DNA from: Methanolobus zinderi
GTDB lineage: Archaea; Halobacteriota; Methanosarcinia; Methanosarcinales; Methanosarcinaceae
Length of the DNA stretch: 64,000 nt
Direction: 5' to 3'
Assembly: GCF_013388255.1 (NCBI RefSeq)
Contig: NZ_CP058215.1
Coordinates: 2,347,332-2,411,331 of the forward strand
Shown: piece after piece, positions 7,736-16,521 of the stretch
Layout of the letters: every line of letters starts with the position of its first letter
Position numbering within the stretch: the first letter of the stretch is position 1
Notes under the pieces: generated by a model
What the model saw: only the letters and a program-made list of their open reading frames with translations
Told to the model about the DNA's origin: nothing
Database searches by the model: none
Position numbers and translations under genes: made by a program

Positions 7736-8530
7736 TCAGATATCCATAACCTTTGTAGAGCTATTTCTATAATAGTCAAAAAATTCCCTGCCCCATTTAA
7801 GAGCGCTCTGACTACCGGATATGAAGCGTTTGTTGTCATAGTAGTTCTCGTTTGTCAGGAGCATGAACTGAACATAGTAGTCATTTTCCGAAAAAGATAG
7901 GAAATGCATTTCTTCCGGATAAATATACAGATCAGTATGCTCATTTTGTATCAATCTTTTAAACTTTTCATGTTGTTCGGACTGTATCTTTGCAAACAGT
8001 CCCCGGCTGAGAACCACTGATACATCCACACCCTTATCAAGAAGTTCCAGAAATAAAGATATAAACATGGGATGAAGGTATGTAGTGACCATATACAGTG
8101 AATCAGAAACCCTGGATTTTTCCTGCAAGGTGTTATCGAACTCATATATTTCAGATAGACGTGGTTCTGATATTGTGAAAGGCCCCAGCTCCTCGATCCT
8201 CTCCAGAAGTCTGTGGGGAATAAAATCCAGCCTGTGATCTTCCCAGTAGCCGTTATTGGAATCAAGGAAATCAAGTATACCCATAAGAGGTTTCATTTCT
8301 TTGACAAGCAGATCACCGATGGTTGTCAGCGCATAGGATCCGGAAGAACCCGTTTGCTTTTTTACCAGATACTGATCCTCCAGTATTTTTATTTGAAGGG
8401 CTAAAGGCTGTTTTTCAATATGCATGATATCCATGATAGTATCAAGGTCCCTGGGGCCCTCATTAAGTAGCAAAAGCAGATCTTTTCTGATATCCGACAT
8501 GAAAAGTACGTCAAAAAGTAATTCTTTCAT
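7736..8530 (-). CDS. Winged-helix regulator with FilR1/DUF1724-type middle domain
   Basis: The 264-residue product has an N-terminal winged helix-turn-helix (about 5-75, with SDIRKDLLLLLNEGPRDLDT and a wing ending GSYALTTIGDLLV). The sensor region (about 120-255) resembles the domain of FilR1 and the Msr regulators of Methanosarcina, which control methyltransferase and other methanogenesis genes. The ligand is unknown. The start has GGGATGATCGGGAA before it. No methyltransferase gene is adjacent here, so its target is unclear; the TTTACRTT motifs downstream (7380-7455) are possible sites. Confidence 0.85.
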   Translation of the reverse strand: MKELLFDVLFMSDIRKDLLLLLNEGPRDLDTIMDIMHIEKQPLALQIKILEDQYLVKKQTGSSGSYALTTIGDLLVKEMKPLMGILDFLDSNNGYWEDHRLDFIPHRLLERIEELGPFTISEPRLSEIYEFDNTLQEKSRVSDSLYMVTTYLHPMFISLFLELLDKGVDVSVVLSRGLFAKIQSEQHEKFKRLIQNEHTDLYIYPEEMHFLSFSENDYYVQFMLLTNENYYDNKRFISGSQSALKWGREFFDYYRNSSTKVMDI

Positions 8531-9027
8531 TTCCCGATCATCCCCAAAACTAAAAACCCCGCTCCAGCCCTTAATTCAGCTGATTCGGGTATTTTTCTGT
8601 TGCGGGTTGAAGTAGAATTGAATAAGCAGAGAAGTATCATACAGTTCGAAAATAAGTTTCACAGATGTTTAGCCGATATTGAATCCTGAATACTTTGATT
8701 GCCTGCCTTTAATTTATTTAGCTAAAAGTGAAGAAAGACACTTCCAGGCATCACTCCTTGCAGAACCGGGATATCTGTAATACCCCTGAAAACAATTCTC
8801 CCCCCTGATACTCCATTTCGACCCACATAAGATACTTGGCTTGCTCTTATTTAAGCAATCCCTTACTTAATTTTCAATAGCGGGCTCTTAATAGAGATGA
8901 CGTGATATTTATCTGCGGTATTGATTTTTAATAATGCCTGATTTTCAGCAGATATAAAAACAAAAAAACAAGGACAACATCAGTATTAACTCAAAACCGA
9001 AAGGAAGATATTATTTACTTATCTTCC
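8531..9027. other. Intergenic stretch, no gene seen
   Basis: The only structure noticed is a small nested stem: AAGTG (8726-8730) with CACTT (8739-8743), loosely flanked by TGCCT and AGGCA. The left side serves as upstream region of the regulator; the right side lies after the end of the CBS gene. No ribosome site with a plausible frame was found. Confidence 0.4.
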
Positions 9028-10029
9028 TTATTCGGACATTGCCTTCAAGAAGTCCTTTTCTGTCAGAATCCCTGCAAGTTCCCCATTATCCATCACAGGA
9101 AGTGAACCAATGTTGTTATCCAGCATGAGATGTGCAGCACTTCCCATATCCGCATCCTTGTTTATACTGACAGGTTCTTTAGCTATCAGTGAACTTACAG
9201 GTTCGTTAAGCGCTTCGTGGACGTTTCCTGTCATTAGCCTGTGGAATGCATCACCACTGCCCAGGAAATGCATTATATCAGAAGCTGTGACCATACCGAT
9301 TATATTTCCTTTATCCACCACCGGCACTCTTCTGAATCCGTTATCTATCATCATCTTTGTTACAGCACCGATACTTGTGTCCGTTGCCACGGATTTCACT
9401 TTCCTGGTCATATAGTGGGCCACTCTCTTGGAGGTCATGACACCCCCTGAAAAACGGAGAAAGTCCTTCTCCGTGCAGATGGCACGTACATGTCCTTCAC
9501 TGTCTACAACAGGAAGACCTCCGGAAATATTATCCAGCATCTTGCTTACAGCCTCATCAATAGCTGCACCATCTGAAATGCTGTCGGCTTCATTCTGCAT
9601 GATCTCTTTTACAGAGGCATTCACAGCCGCAAGCAGATTGCCTTTGTAATGGTTCTCAATGAGCAGGTTCTTACTGCCACCTCCAAGGAAATCAATTACA
9701 TCCACCGATGTCACCATTCCTTCAAGCCGGTTCGTACCAGCATCTGTCACCGGTATATGCCTGAAACCCTTCTCTGTCATGGTTTTGATGGCAGAGATGA
9801 TCGTGGTGGTCGGCGGGATTATAACCACATCCCTGGTGGAAACAGACATTATACTGCCTTCATGTTCGGCTATCCTTTCATCAAAGTCAATAGGACCGGC
9901 ACGGATAATGCCGTTACTTCCGTATCTGAGGGGATCTTTACTATTAAGAGACCTATCACCTGAGTTTTGTTTTTCCCGTACTTTCATCTTTTTCTGATCT
10001 TCCATGGAACGCTTATCACGAATATTCAT
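9028..10029 (-). CDS. Four-CBS-domain protein
   Basis: The 333-residue product has a basic N-terminal tail of about 50 residues, then four CBS motifs in two Bateman pairs (starts near 60, 130, 200 and 270; e.g. IPPTTTIISAIKTM...HIPVTD, MTRKVKSVATDTSIGAV, PVSINKDADMGSAAHLML...GSLPVMD). CBS pairs bind adenosyl nucleotides such as AMP, ATP or SAM and regulate partner proteins; here there is no attached catalytic domain. The ATG at 10029 has GGTG 8 nt upstream; an in-frame GTG at 10044 is an alternative. It lies directly before a second four-CBS gene on the same strand. Confidence 0.88.
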   Translation of the reverse strand: MNIRDKRSMEDQKKMKVREKQNSGDRSLNSKDPLRYGSNGIIRAGPIDFDERIAEHEGSIMSVSTRDVVIIPPTTTIISAIKTMTEKGFRHIPVTDAGTNRLEGMVTSVDVIDFLGGGSKNLLIENHYKGNLLAAVNASVKEIMQNEADSISDGAAIDEAVSKMLDNISGGLPVVDSEGHVRAICTEKDFLRFSGGVMTSKRVAHYMTRKVKSVATDTSIGAVTKMMIDNGFRRVPVVDKGNIIGMVTASDIMHFLGSGDAFHRLMTGNVHEALNEPVSSLIAKEPVSINKDADMGSAAHLMLDNNIGSLPVMDNGELAGILTEKDFLKAMSE

Positions 10030-10130
10030 TTTATAACACCACACTCACTAAGATTAGCTGACCTTCGATCCCAAAAAATGCCGCAATGAAATTTTTTGGC
10101 AGTTTTTTTGAATAGTCTGTAAAACCAGGA

Positions 10131-10907
10131 TCACCGGATTCCTGTTCCTGTAAGACATGCCTTCAGAAGGTCATGTCTGTCGGCAATTCCCACCAGTTTG
10201 TTTTCATTCGTAACGCTGATCCTGCCGATATTGCGTTCAAGCACTGTCTGGATGGCTTCACTGACAGAAGCATCAGGAGACAGAGAATAAAGAGGAGTTG
10301 ACATAACTTTCTCAACCTTTGCTGCATCACCCGAGCCCCTGCCATGCATGTCACTGGAGCCTATCCTTGCATATCCCGACCTTATTATATCACTCCGGGT
10401 CACAATGCCCATAGCCTTATTTTTATGGGAAACAACAGGAATGCCCGTATAATCCCATTCTAGCATATGCGACCATAGCTTTGCAATATTCTCGTCAGGA
10501 TATGTGGTCTCCACTGATTTTGTCATGACATCCTTCACAGTCTTAGGTGATTTTTTTGTGGGATGTATGTGCCTCAGGATATCCGCTTCACTTACGACTC
10601 CAACCAGAGTCCTGTCAACAGTTGAAGCAATTACCGGTGCACGATGCTGCTTTGCTTCAAGGAGAAGTTTGGCAGCCACCATTATATCTGTATCCGGTGT
10701 GATCGCGGGATACTCCCTTACATAACCCCTGACTGTCACATTGGATTTATTGGACTTTACGTTAAGTACATCCTGATCTGTCAGGATGCCCACGACTCTC
10801 TGCTTCCCGTCCAGAACAGGAAGACCTCTCATGAAATTGTCCCTCATGATCTGTCTGGCATGGGTAATATAATCATCCTCCCTGACAGATACAGGGTTCT
10901 TTGACAT
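10131..10907 (-). CDS. Four-CBS-domain protein, possibly with ATA start at 10925
   Basis: Four CBS motifs fill the protein (near residues 1-50, 60-120, 125-185 and 200-258; e.g. MSKNPVSVREDD...RGLPVLD, VMTKSVETTYPDENIAKLW, VMSTPLYSLSPDASVSEA). The only standard start is the ATG at 10907, but it cuts the usual beginning (K-x-x-x-IM-x-NPV) and lacks a nearby ribosome site. GGGAGTG at 10931-10937 sits exactly 5 nt before an in-frame ATA at 10925, which would add IKVGQI. No in-frame ATG, GTG or TTG exists further upstream before a stop. It is probably cotranscribed with the neighbouring CBS gene; ligand unknown. Confidence 0.87.
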   Translation of the reverse strand: MSKNPVSVREDDYITHARQIMRDNFMRGLPVLDGKQRVVGILTDQDVLNVKSNKSNVTVRGYVREYPAITPDTDIMVAAKLLLEAKQHRAPVIASTVDRTLVGVVSEADILRHIHPTKKSPKTVKDVMTKSVETTYPDENIAKLWSHMLEWDYTGIPVVSHKNKAMGIVTRSDIIRSGYARIGSSDMHGRGSGDAAKVEKVMSTPLYSLSPDASVSEAIQTVLERNIGRISVTNENKLVGIADRHDLLKACLTGTGIR

Positions 10908-11088
10908 TATCTGGCCGACTTTTATTTTTTCACTCCCTGGGGCAAGTAGCTGATATTACAGATTTCTCCCCATGGAAAAAATATGAACCCGCAATTATTT
11001 AAATGCACCTTTTGCCAGTAGAGATTATACAAAGGCGTATAAAGAAAATAATTAAGTTTGTTTCTGAAAATATCTCAATACATCGAAC

Positions 11089-11694
11089 TTACTTTGAAAG
11101 GGCATTCCGAATTTTTTTGGCATTTTTTGAAGTTAAGAACATTGAAAGCATTTCCAGCTCATCAAAGGGGATCTGCATCTCCTTCAATATGGTTTTGAAG
11201 TGAAATTCCTCAAGTTCAGATGCATACAGCTCCATATTTTTCTGCCATTCCTCCGAGATCCTGAGCTTTTCTTCCTCTGATATTCCAGACTTTGTACTTG
11301 AATCCACAATCCAGGAGGCAAAATCCCGTATGATCGAAAAACCTATGGGACACGGCTGCAGGCCAATGGAGTTCCCGGAACTGTTTACCTTAAATGGATA
11401 AAGACCACAAACAGTAGGTCTTTTGTCATATACATCGCATCTGCCGGTCCTGTTCAGAAACGAACACGGTGCGCTCATGAGATACAGCCCGGGATAGATA
11501 TCTGCATCAACAATCGCACCCGCCTTTACAGAATCCAGGATTGTGAGCATTTTCATTTCGTCTTCGAAAAGGTGGATCTGCCCTTTGCTGCAACAGTGTG
11601 CTCCGCAACTATCAGGGCATTTATAGTGTTTCAGGATGTTCTGAACAATGTTATAGCGAATCGCCTTTTTTACAGCAGCGCTAATTTCTGTCAA
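11089..11694 (-). CDS. YkgJ-family Cys-cluster protein
   Basis: The 201-residue product has the Cys pattern of the YkgJ (zinc- or iron-chelating) family: YKCPDSCGAHCCSKGQIHLF near residue 25 and then CSFLNRTGRCDVYDKRPTVC about 55 residues later. The start is a TTG at 11694 with AGGTGA 7 nt upstream. The family's biochemical role is poorly known; members bind a metal or Fe-S cluster and some act in protein modification. It stands alone and is divergent from the archaellin genes. Confidence 0.82.
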   Translation of the reverse strand: MTEISAAVKKAIRYNIVQNILKHYKCPDSCGAHCCSKGQIHLFEDEMKMLTILDSVKAGAIVDADIYPGLYLMSAPCSFLNRTGRCDVYDKRPTVCGLYPFKVNSSGNSIGLQPCPIGFSIIRDFASWIVDSSTKSGISEEEKLRISEEWQKNMELYASELEEFHFKTILKEMQIPFDELEMLSMFLTSKNAKKIRNALSK

Positions 11695-12055
11695 GCTTTT
11701 TTCACCTTTTTTAGGTCTTTACGGACGTTTTAGAATCGTTTGTATAGATAAAAAAACCAGATATAATGGTTTTGCTTGAAAGCAAGTGAAGAAATACAGT
11801 TTTCAAGATATAAATTGTGCAAAAGTGACTAAAAAAGATATAAAACGTATCAGGGATGTTTGATGATGTTCCAATAATCAATATTTTCCAGCCAACAAAC
11901 ATAGCAAAAATCGATAGCATCAATCGAAAAAAATCTACGAGAAGTACCGCCACATATTTATATACAATTTTGCTATACAAACACACATATAAAAATGTTC
12001 AAATAATACACATTTTAACAAAACCACCCGGTTTATGCTGCCAGAGAGTGTTAGA
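11695..12055. other. Divergent region upstream of archaellin 1, no gene seen
   Basis: AT-rich. It holds the archaellin promoter (11957-11964) and a small perfect palindrome TTGCTT-GA-AAGCAA (11772-11785). Open frames crossing it have no ribosome site and low-complexity, hydrophobic translations, so they are rejected as genes. Confidence 0.4.
11957..11964 (+). promoter_or_regulatory. TATA box of archaellin gene 1
   Basis: TTTATATA, placing the transcript start near 11987 and giving a leader of about 70 nt before the ATG at 12056. The leader carries GAGAGTG just before the start, as for archaellin 2. Confidence 0.5.
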
Positions 12056-12853
12056 ATGAAACAAAACAGAAAATCATACATCAGATCAGATAAAACTGCA
12101 CAGATAGGAATTGGCACTCTCATAATATTCATTGCGATGGTATTGGTAGCAGCCGTCGCTGGCGCTGTATTAATACAGACAAGCGGAGTACTGCAACAAA
12201 AGGCACAATCCACCGGGAATCAGGCGACAAAGGAAACATCGTCAAATCTCCAGATAAAGGAGATAGAAGGAATTCGTGCAAAGACTTCAGCAACCAATAT
12301 GTCCCTGACGGTGGACCTGCTGAGAATAAATGTGGGGCTTAATGCAGGAAGCGAACCTGTCGACCTGAGCCAGGTGATAGTAAGCATATCAGACGGGACC
12401 ACTACCAATGAGCTTGTCTACGCCGATGAGGATAAAGCAGGCGTAGGGACGATGGATTACTATTACACCAACGGCACCCTCACCAACCACTTAAGAGCAC
12501 TTACCATGCGCGGGGATCCGACACCGAATATCCCACATTTCTTCATAGCTGAAAAGGTAAGGGATGAAGACGGTTCGTTCACACAGAATAACCCGACGAT
12601 CAATACCGGAGATCTTGTTGACCTATATGTGGGTACGGTAAGTGAAGATGCCACCGCTTTCAAGTACCTGTACCTTGTGGATACAACAGGAGGACCCGGC
12701 GGAGCAGCACCACTAAAGGCCTCAGGATTCACAATAAGCCCGCGAACTGAACTCAGGATAATACTGACACCGGAATATGGTGCAGCAGCCACTGCCGATA
12801 TGGTAATGCCGTCCACATACGGTTCAGTGGAAAATCTTAAGCTGTATCCCTGA
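12056..12853 (+). CDS. flaB: Archaellin (archaeal flagellin) 1
   Basis: The 265-residue pre-archaellin has a short basic class III signal (KQNRKSYIRSDKTA) followed by QIGIGTLIIFIAMVLVAAVA, the hydrophobic helix that forms the filament core after cleavage by the prepilin-type peptidase. Cleavage is expected just before QIG. The rest is a beta-rich outer domain typical of FlaB/ArlB. The start at 12056 is chosen because GAGAGTG lies before it and the peptide aligns with the next gene; the 7-codon upstream extension is rejected. No arl motor genes follow within the window. Confidence 0.93.
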   Translation: MKQNRKSYIRSDKTAQIGIGTLIIFIAMVLVAAVAGAVLIQTSGVLQQKAQSTGNQATKETSSNLQIKEIEGIRAKTSATNMSLTVDLLRINVGLNAGSEPVDLSQVIVSISDGTTTNELVYADEDKAGVGTMDYYYTNGTLTNHLRALTMRGDPTPNIPHFFIAEKVRDEDGSFTQNNPTINTGDLVDLYVGTVSEDATAFKYLYLVDTTGGPGGAAPLKASGFTISPRTELRIILTPEYGAAATADMVMPSTYGSVENLKLYP

Positions 12854-12981
12854 TATTATCAGATTACAGTACATTTTTATTATTTTTTAGCACTCTTATA
12901 CAATTACTTTTACTTTTTATTTCAAAAATGTATTATGCTGAATATTAGAGAGACTTTTCTGTAGATTTATACATAAATATA

Positions 12982-12990
12982 AATATATAA
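12982..12990 (+). promoter_or_regulatory. TATA box of archaellin gene 2
   Basis: AATATATAA lies about 60 nt before the second archaellin start, implying a transcript start near 13012. This suggests the twin genes can be expressed separately. Confidence 0.5.
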
Positions 12991-13048
12991 ACAGAGAAAA
13001 CAGTGTAAGAAATACACAATATTATAACATTGTCCTGAGAGTGATAGA

Positions 13049-13849
13049 ATGAAGGCAAATAACAGACCACGTTCATTAAGGAGCGACAATGCACAGATAG
13101 GTATTGGTACCCTTATCATCTTCATTGCAATGGTTTTGGTAGCTGCTGTTGCGGCTGCGGTATTGATCCAGACAAGCGGCGTACTCCAGCAGAATGCTCA
13201 GGCTACCGGTAAGCAGGCAACGCAGGAAACGTCATCAAATCTCCAGGTAAAAGAGATAGAAGGTATTCGTGCAAGAACCTCTCCTACTAACATGTCCTCA
13301 ACGGTTGATCTTCTCAGGATAAATGTCGGACTCAACGCAGCCAGCGAACCTGTTGATATCGGACAGGTGATAATTACCATAACTGACGGGACCACTACAA
13401 ATGAGCTGGTCTATGCGAATGAGGAAAAAGCTTCTGTGGGAGGAAGCATGCCCGAATACAATACAAGCCAGGACCTGACAGGACGCCTCAGAGCTCTTAC
13501 TCTTCGCGAAGGAACAGAGTCAAATGCAGGAAATTTCTTTGTCGCCGAAAGGGTAAGGGATGAAGACGGGTCATTTACCCAGAGAACGCCTACCATGAAC
13601 AGCGGCGATCTTATTGATATATACATAGCTACTACAAGCACAACAGCTACTGCACACGACTATCTCTACCTCGTAGATTCCACAGGCGGTGAAGGCGGGG
13701 CAGCACCTCTGAAATATTCAGGACTCAATCTCTATCCCAGGACAGAAGTGAAGATAGTCCTTACTCCCGAAGCAGGAGCAACAGCTACTGTTGATATGAT
13801 ATTACCTTCAACATACGGGTCCGTGGAGAATATCAGACTCTTCCCCTGA
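13049..13849 (+). CDS. flaB: Archaellin (archaeal flagellin) 2
   Basis: The 266-residue product is a close paralogue of archaellin 1: the same class III signal (RPRSLRSDNA before QIGIGTLIIF), almost identical first 100 residues and the same C-terminal pattern (TAT.DM..PSTYGSVEN..L.P). Differences concentrate in the surface-exposed middle (about 125-160). The ribosome site GAGAGTGAT is shared. The pair likely arose by tandem duplication; methanosarcinal genomes often carry two to three archaellins with different expression. Confidence 0.94.
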   Translation: MKANNRPRSLRSDNAQIGIGTLIIFIAMVLVAAVAAAVLIQTSGVLQQNAQATGKQATQETSSNLQVKEIEGIRARTSPTNMSSTVDLLRINVGLNAASEPVDIGQVIITITDGTTTNELVYANEEKASVGGSMPEYNTSQDLTGRLRALTLREGTESNAGNFFVAERVRDEDGSFTQRTPTMNSGDLIDIYIATTSTTATAHDYLYLVDSTGGEGGAAPLKYSGLNLYPRTEVKIVLTPEAGATATVDMILPSTYGSVENIRLFP

Positions 13850-13891
13850 GAGAATCTGATTAAATCCTATTTTCTATTTTAAGAATAAAAC

Positions 13892-13917
13892 GTGGCTACC
13901 TGTTTCCTCTCAGCCAC
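13892..13917 (+). terminator. Possible stem-loop after archaellin 2
   Basis: GTGGCT (13892-13897) pairs with AGCCAC (13912-13917) across a 14-nt loop, 42 bp after the archaellin stop. There is no T-run directly after it, so it may be an RNA 3' end or chance. Confidence 0.35.
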
Positions 13918-14030
13918 ATCTCACATATTCTTAAAAGAAATTTGATCTCACAAAACGCTGAATGTGGTATAAGATCTGCCTGAAGTTTCGTTTCAGAAAA
14001 AACGTCAAAGTAAGTAAATGACCAGGAATG

Positions 14031-14062
14031 TAAAAAAAATGCTGTAACGTAGCACGTTACAG
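14031..14062 (-). terminator. Stem-loop terminator of the zinc-ribbon/heptad gene
   Basis: On the minus strand a perfect 9-bp stem (CTGTAACGT / ACGTTACAG, 3-nt loop; 14042-14062) is followed directly by CATTTTTTTTAC. It lies about 35 nt after the stop at 14098. Confidence 0.65.
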
Positions 14063-14097
14063 GCTGCTGATCAATGAAGCGATATTTTACGGTATTT

Positions 14098-14394
14098 TTA
14101 GCTTATACTTATAAGCTGGTTATTTGCTTTGATGAACTGATGCCTGAGTTTCATCAGCCTGTTTTCCAGTCCTATTAACTGATCTCCTGCTCCTATCTGC
14201 TGATTTCCTATCCCCGTAACCTGACTTCCTGACCCTATGGTCAGTGTATTGGGATATCCACACCTGGGGCACGGTGAAAGCATACTGAACGTGCCCTCAT
14301 TCCCCATACCCATAAACGCGATACGATCTTGCCGTATTTCCTTGTTTATGAGGCAGCTACATTGCGGATTCATGCAATGGAAGTTAACATACAT
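14098..14394 (-). CDS. Zinc-ribbon protein with six C-terminal heptad repeats
   Basis: The 98-residue product has an N-terminal metal site (C7, C12, C14 and C42-P-R-C45-G). Six consecutive heptads follow (residues 56-97; first four GSQVTGI, GNQQIGA, GDQLIGL, ENRLMKL). Heptad positions 4 and 7 are mostly hydrophobic and position 3 is usually Gln, as in a parallel coiled coil. At DNA level this is a degenerate 21-bp tandem repeat (14104-14229). GAGGA lies 6 nt before the ATG. A coiled coil would make the protein oligomeric. Function unknown. Confidence 0.75.
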   Translation of the reverse strand: MYVNFHCMNPQCSCLINKEIRQDRIAFMGMGNEGTFSMLSPCPRCGYPNTLTIGSGSQVTGIGNQQIGAGDQLIGLENRLMKLRHQFIKANNQLISIS

Positions 14395-14550
14395 TTATAT
14401 TCCTCATAAAGTGGTATATTCCAACCCTTTTATAAATTTATTGCCTATTTAACAATTATGAAAATGTTGAATTGACTGTCTTTGAGATTGTGTATTTAAA
14501 CCGGACATATACGGAAAATATTATGTATGAGAGTGTTTTTCTAATCTAAT

Positions 14551-14811
14551 GTGCCAATAGATGATGATATCCGAGTTAGCCTGAGCAGGGACCTTACACT
14601 TTTTGATATAACGATGATAGGGATTGCCGGGATGATCGGTGCGGGTATTTTCGCGCTCACCGGCATCGCTACAGGAATAGCCGGACCTGCTGTCCTGCTT
14701 GCGTTTCTATTGAATGGTATAATCGCAACTTTTACCGGGCTTGCATATGCAGAGCTTGGTTCTGCCATTCCCGAAGCCGGTGGAAGCTACCTGTGGGTCA
14801 AGGAAACGTGA
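14551..14811 (+). pseudogene. Truncated amino-acid permease (APC family) remnant
   Basis: The 86 codons match only the start of an APC-type permease: the TM1 motif GMIGAGIFALTGIATGIAGP, TM2 and the EAGGSYLWVKE motif that normally begins TM3. A stop follows directly and no continuation is visible in any frame after 14811, so the remaining roughly 350 residues are missing. It begins with GTG. It is presumably a decayed gene rather than a functional peptide. An intact APC permease lies at 54568-55887. Confidence 0.75.
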
Positions 14812-14900
14812 TTATATGCGAACATGTCATAATCCCCCATTCAATAACTTTCAATTAGTGAGCCGAATTCTAAAAGTATGATAATTAATAGATATCTGTT

Positions 14901-15056
14901 ATGAAGAATGTAGCGTTAAGTATAGGTATCTTGTTATCAGTTACGGGAGGATTGTGGCATATTCAGACAGGAAATACTGTTTCCTTAATTATCACTGCTC
15001 TAGGAACAGGATGTATAGCCATATATATGGCACAGTCTGAAATTGATTATAATTAA
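14901..15056 (+). CDS. Very small hydrophobic protein (51 aa)
   Basis: ATG at 14901 opens 51 codons ending with TAA at 15056. There are two hydrophobic stretches (ALSIGILLSVTGGLW and VSLIITALGTGCIAIYMA) and a polar end (QSEIDYN), the pattern of a small two-helix membrane protein. No clear ribosome site. It converges on trkH, 11 bp away. It may be a real small protein or part of the decayed permease neighbourhood; family not recognised. Confidence 0.45.
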   Translation: MKNVALSIGILLSVTGGLWHIQTGNTVSLIITALGTGCIAIYMAQSEIDYN

Positions 15057-15067
15057 ATCAATTCTGA

Positions 15068-16501
15068 TTATTCTTCCCAAAACTCAGGCAAGAACAAAAC
15101 AAAGACAGTAAGCAATTCCAATCTTCCAAATAGCATATTGCCTATTAGCATAACCTTTCCAAGGAAAGGGATTACGTCAAAATTAGCATAAGGCCCTACT
15201 ATATTAAATCCGGGGCCTATATTTCCAATGGTGGCAAAGGATGCCGTCAACGAACTTACAATGTCAACTCCCTGCAGGGCAAGTACAGAGGCTGTGAAGA
15301 ATGATAAAAGTATGTATAGGCCCAAAAAAGAAACAACAGACATAATAACGTTTTCTGGAACAGCCTTGCCGTTGAACTTTATAGGTCTGACAGACTTTGG
15401 ATGAAGTAGCCTGAACAGTTCCCTAAAACTTAATTTCACGAACAAAAGTGATCTAACAACTTTTACACCACCTGCTGCCGAACCAGCAGTTCCGCCTACG
15501 AACATGGCAGCAAGCAGAACAAACTTGGCAGAATCAGACCACATGTTAAAGTCCACAGTTGCAAACCCTGTGGCTGTGGATATGGAAACTACTTGGAATA
15601 TGGCATATCTGAATGATTCAAAGATGTTCTGGTAAGCATCCTGCCATAGAACCACTGACAATACAAGTGTCAGGGATATTAGTATTAAGCTATATGTTCT
15701 GAACTCTTCATCTTTGATCAGGCTGCTCCTGTCAGAAAAGATTGTTCTGTAATAGAGAGCGAAGTTTGCACCTGCGGCAAACATGAACAGAGTTATAATG
15801 CTTTCTACCAGAGGACTATTAAAAGCGGCGATTCCCTCTCCATATGGCGAGAAACCGCCACATCCCATTGTTGAGAACGTATGTGTTACAGCATCGTAAA
15901 GGGAAAGACCGGCTAACAACAAAGCTACCACTTCAAGTGAAGATATAACGAAGTACACTGACCATAATGTTTTAGCAGTGCTCCTGATTCTTGGTTTTAA
16001 TTTGTCTTCCATGGGTCCCGGAGCTTCTGCACGGAACAGTTGTCTTCCGGCAACACCAAGTTTAGGAAGAATTGCTATGAACAATACAATAATTCCCATT
16101 CCACCTATCCATTGTGTCATACTACGCCAGAAAAGAAGACTTTTAGAGTATGCCTCAATATCGACCAAAACAGTGGCTCCGGTGGATGTAAAACCCGACA
16201 TTGTTTCGAATATGGAGTTGATGACCGAAACGCCTTCAAGCATAAAGGGGATTGATCCGAAAATTGCAGCCGTTATCCATGCAAAAACTACAATTGCCAG
16301 TCCTTCTTTTACTTTCCACTCACCTTCAACTCTATAGACACGAGATAAGATAATGCCAAGAATACCTGTGATAGCTATTGTTATTCCAAAAGGCAACAAA
16401 GATTCGCCATAATAGACAGCTACAAGCAGAGGCACGACCATTACGAGGCTTAAAAACTTCAATAAGTTGCCTGCAAAATTAAAAATGATCGTATAGTTCA
16501 T
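15068..16501 (-). CDS. trkH: Trk potassium uptake system, membrane subunit TrkH
   Basis: The 477-residue integral membrane protein has the repeated membrane-pore-membrane layout of TrkH/KtrB. Pore-loop signatures are visible (ETMSGFTSTGATVL near 97, STMGCGGFSPYG, STATGFATVDFN, ATIGNIGPGFN), each with the filter glycine. It imports K+ together with the NAD-binding subunit TrkA, whose gene lies just 20 bp upstream on the same strand. AGGAACG precedes the start. Confidence 0.95.
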   Translation of the reverse strand: MNYTIIFNFAGNLLKFLSLVMVVPLLVAVYYGESLLPFGITIAITGILGIILSRVYRVEGEWKVKEGLAIVVFAWITAAIFGSIPFMLEGVSVINSIFETMSGFTSTGATVLVDIEAYSKSLLFWRSMTQWIGGMGIIVLFIAILPKLGVAGRQLFRAEAPGPMEDKLKPRIRSTAKTLWSVYFVISSLEVVALLLAGLSLYDAVTHTFSTMGCGGFSPYGEGIAAFNSPLVESIITLFMFAAGANFALYYRTIFSDRSSLIKDEEFRTYSLILISLTLVLSVVLWQDAYQNIFESFRYAIFQVVSISTATGFATVDFNMWSDSAKFVLLAAMFVGGTAGSAAGGVKVVRSLLFVKLSFRELFRLLHPKSVRPIKFNGKAVPENVIMSVVSFLGLYILLSFFTASVLALQGVDIVSSLTASFATIGNIGPGFNIVGPYANFDVIPFLGKVMLIGNMLFGRLELLTVFVLFLPEFWEE

Positions 16502-16521
16502 TTTTTAACGTTCCTGATCTT

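Noticed and set aside
7650-7769. 40-codon frame with AGGAGG near its ATG
   Set aside because: The ribosome site is only 1 nt from the ATG, and the frame runs into the regulator gene on the other strand.
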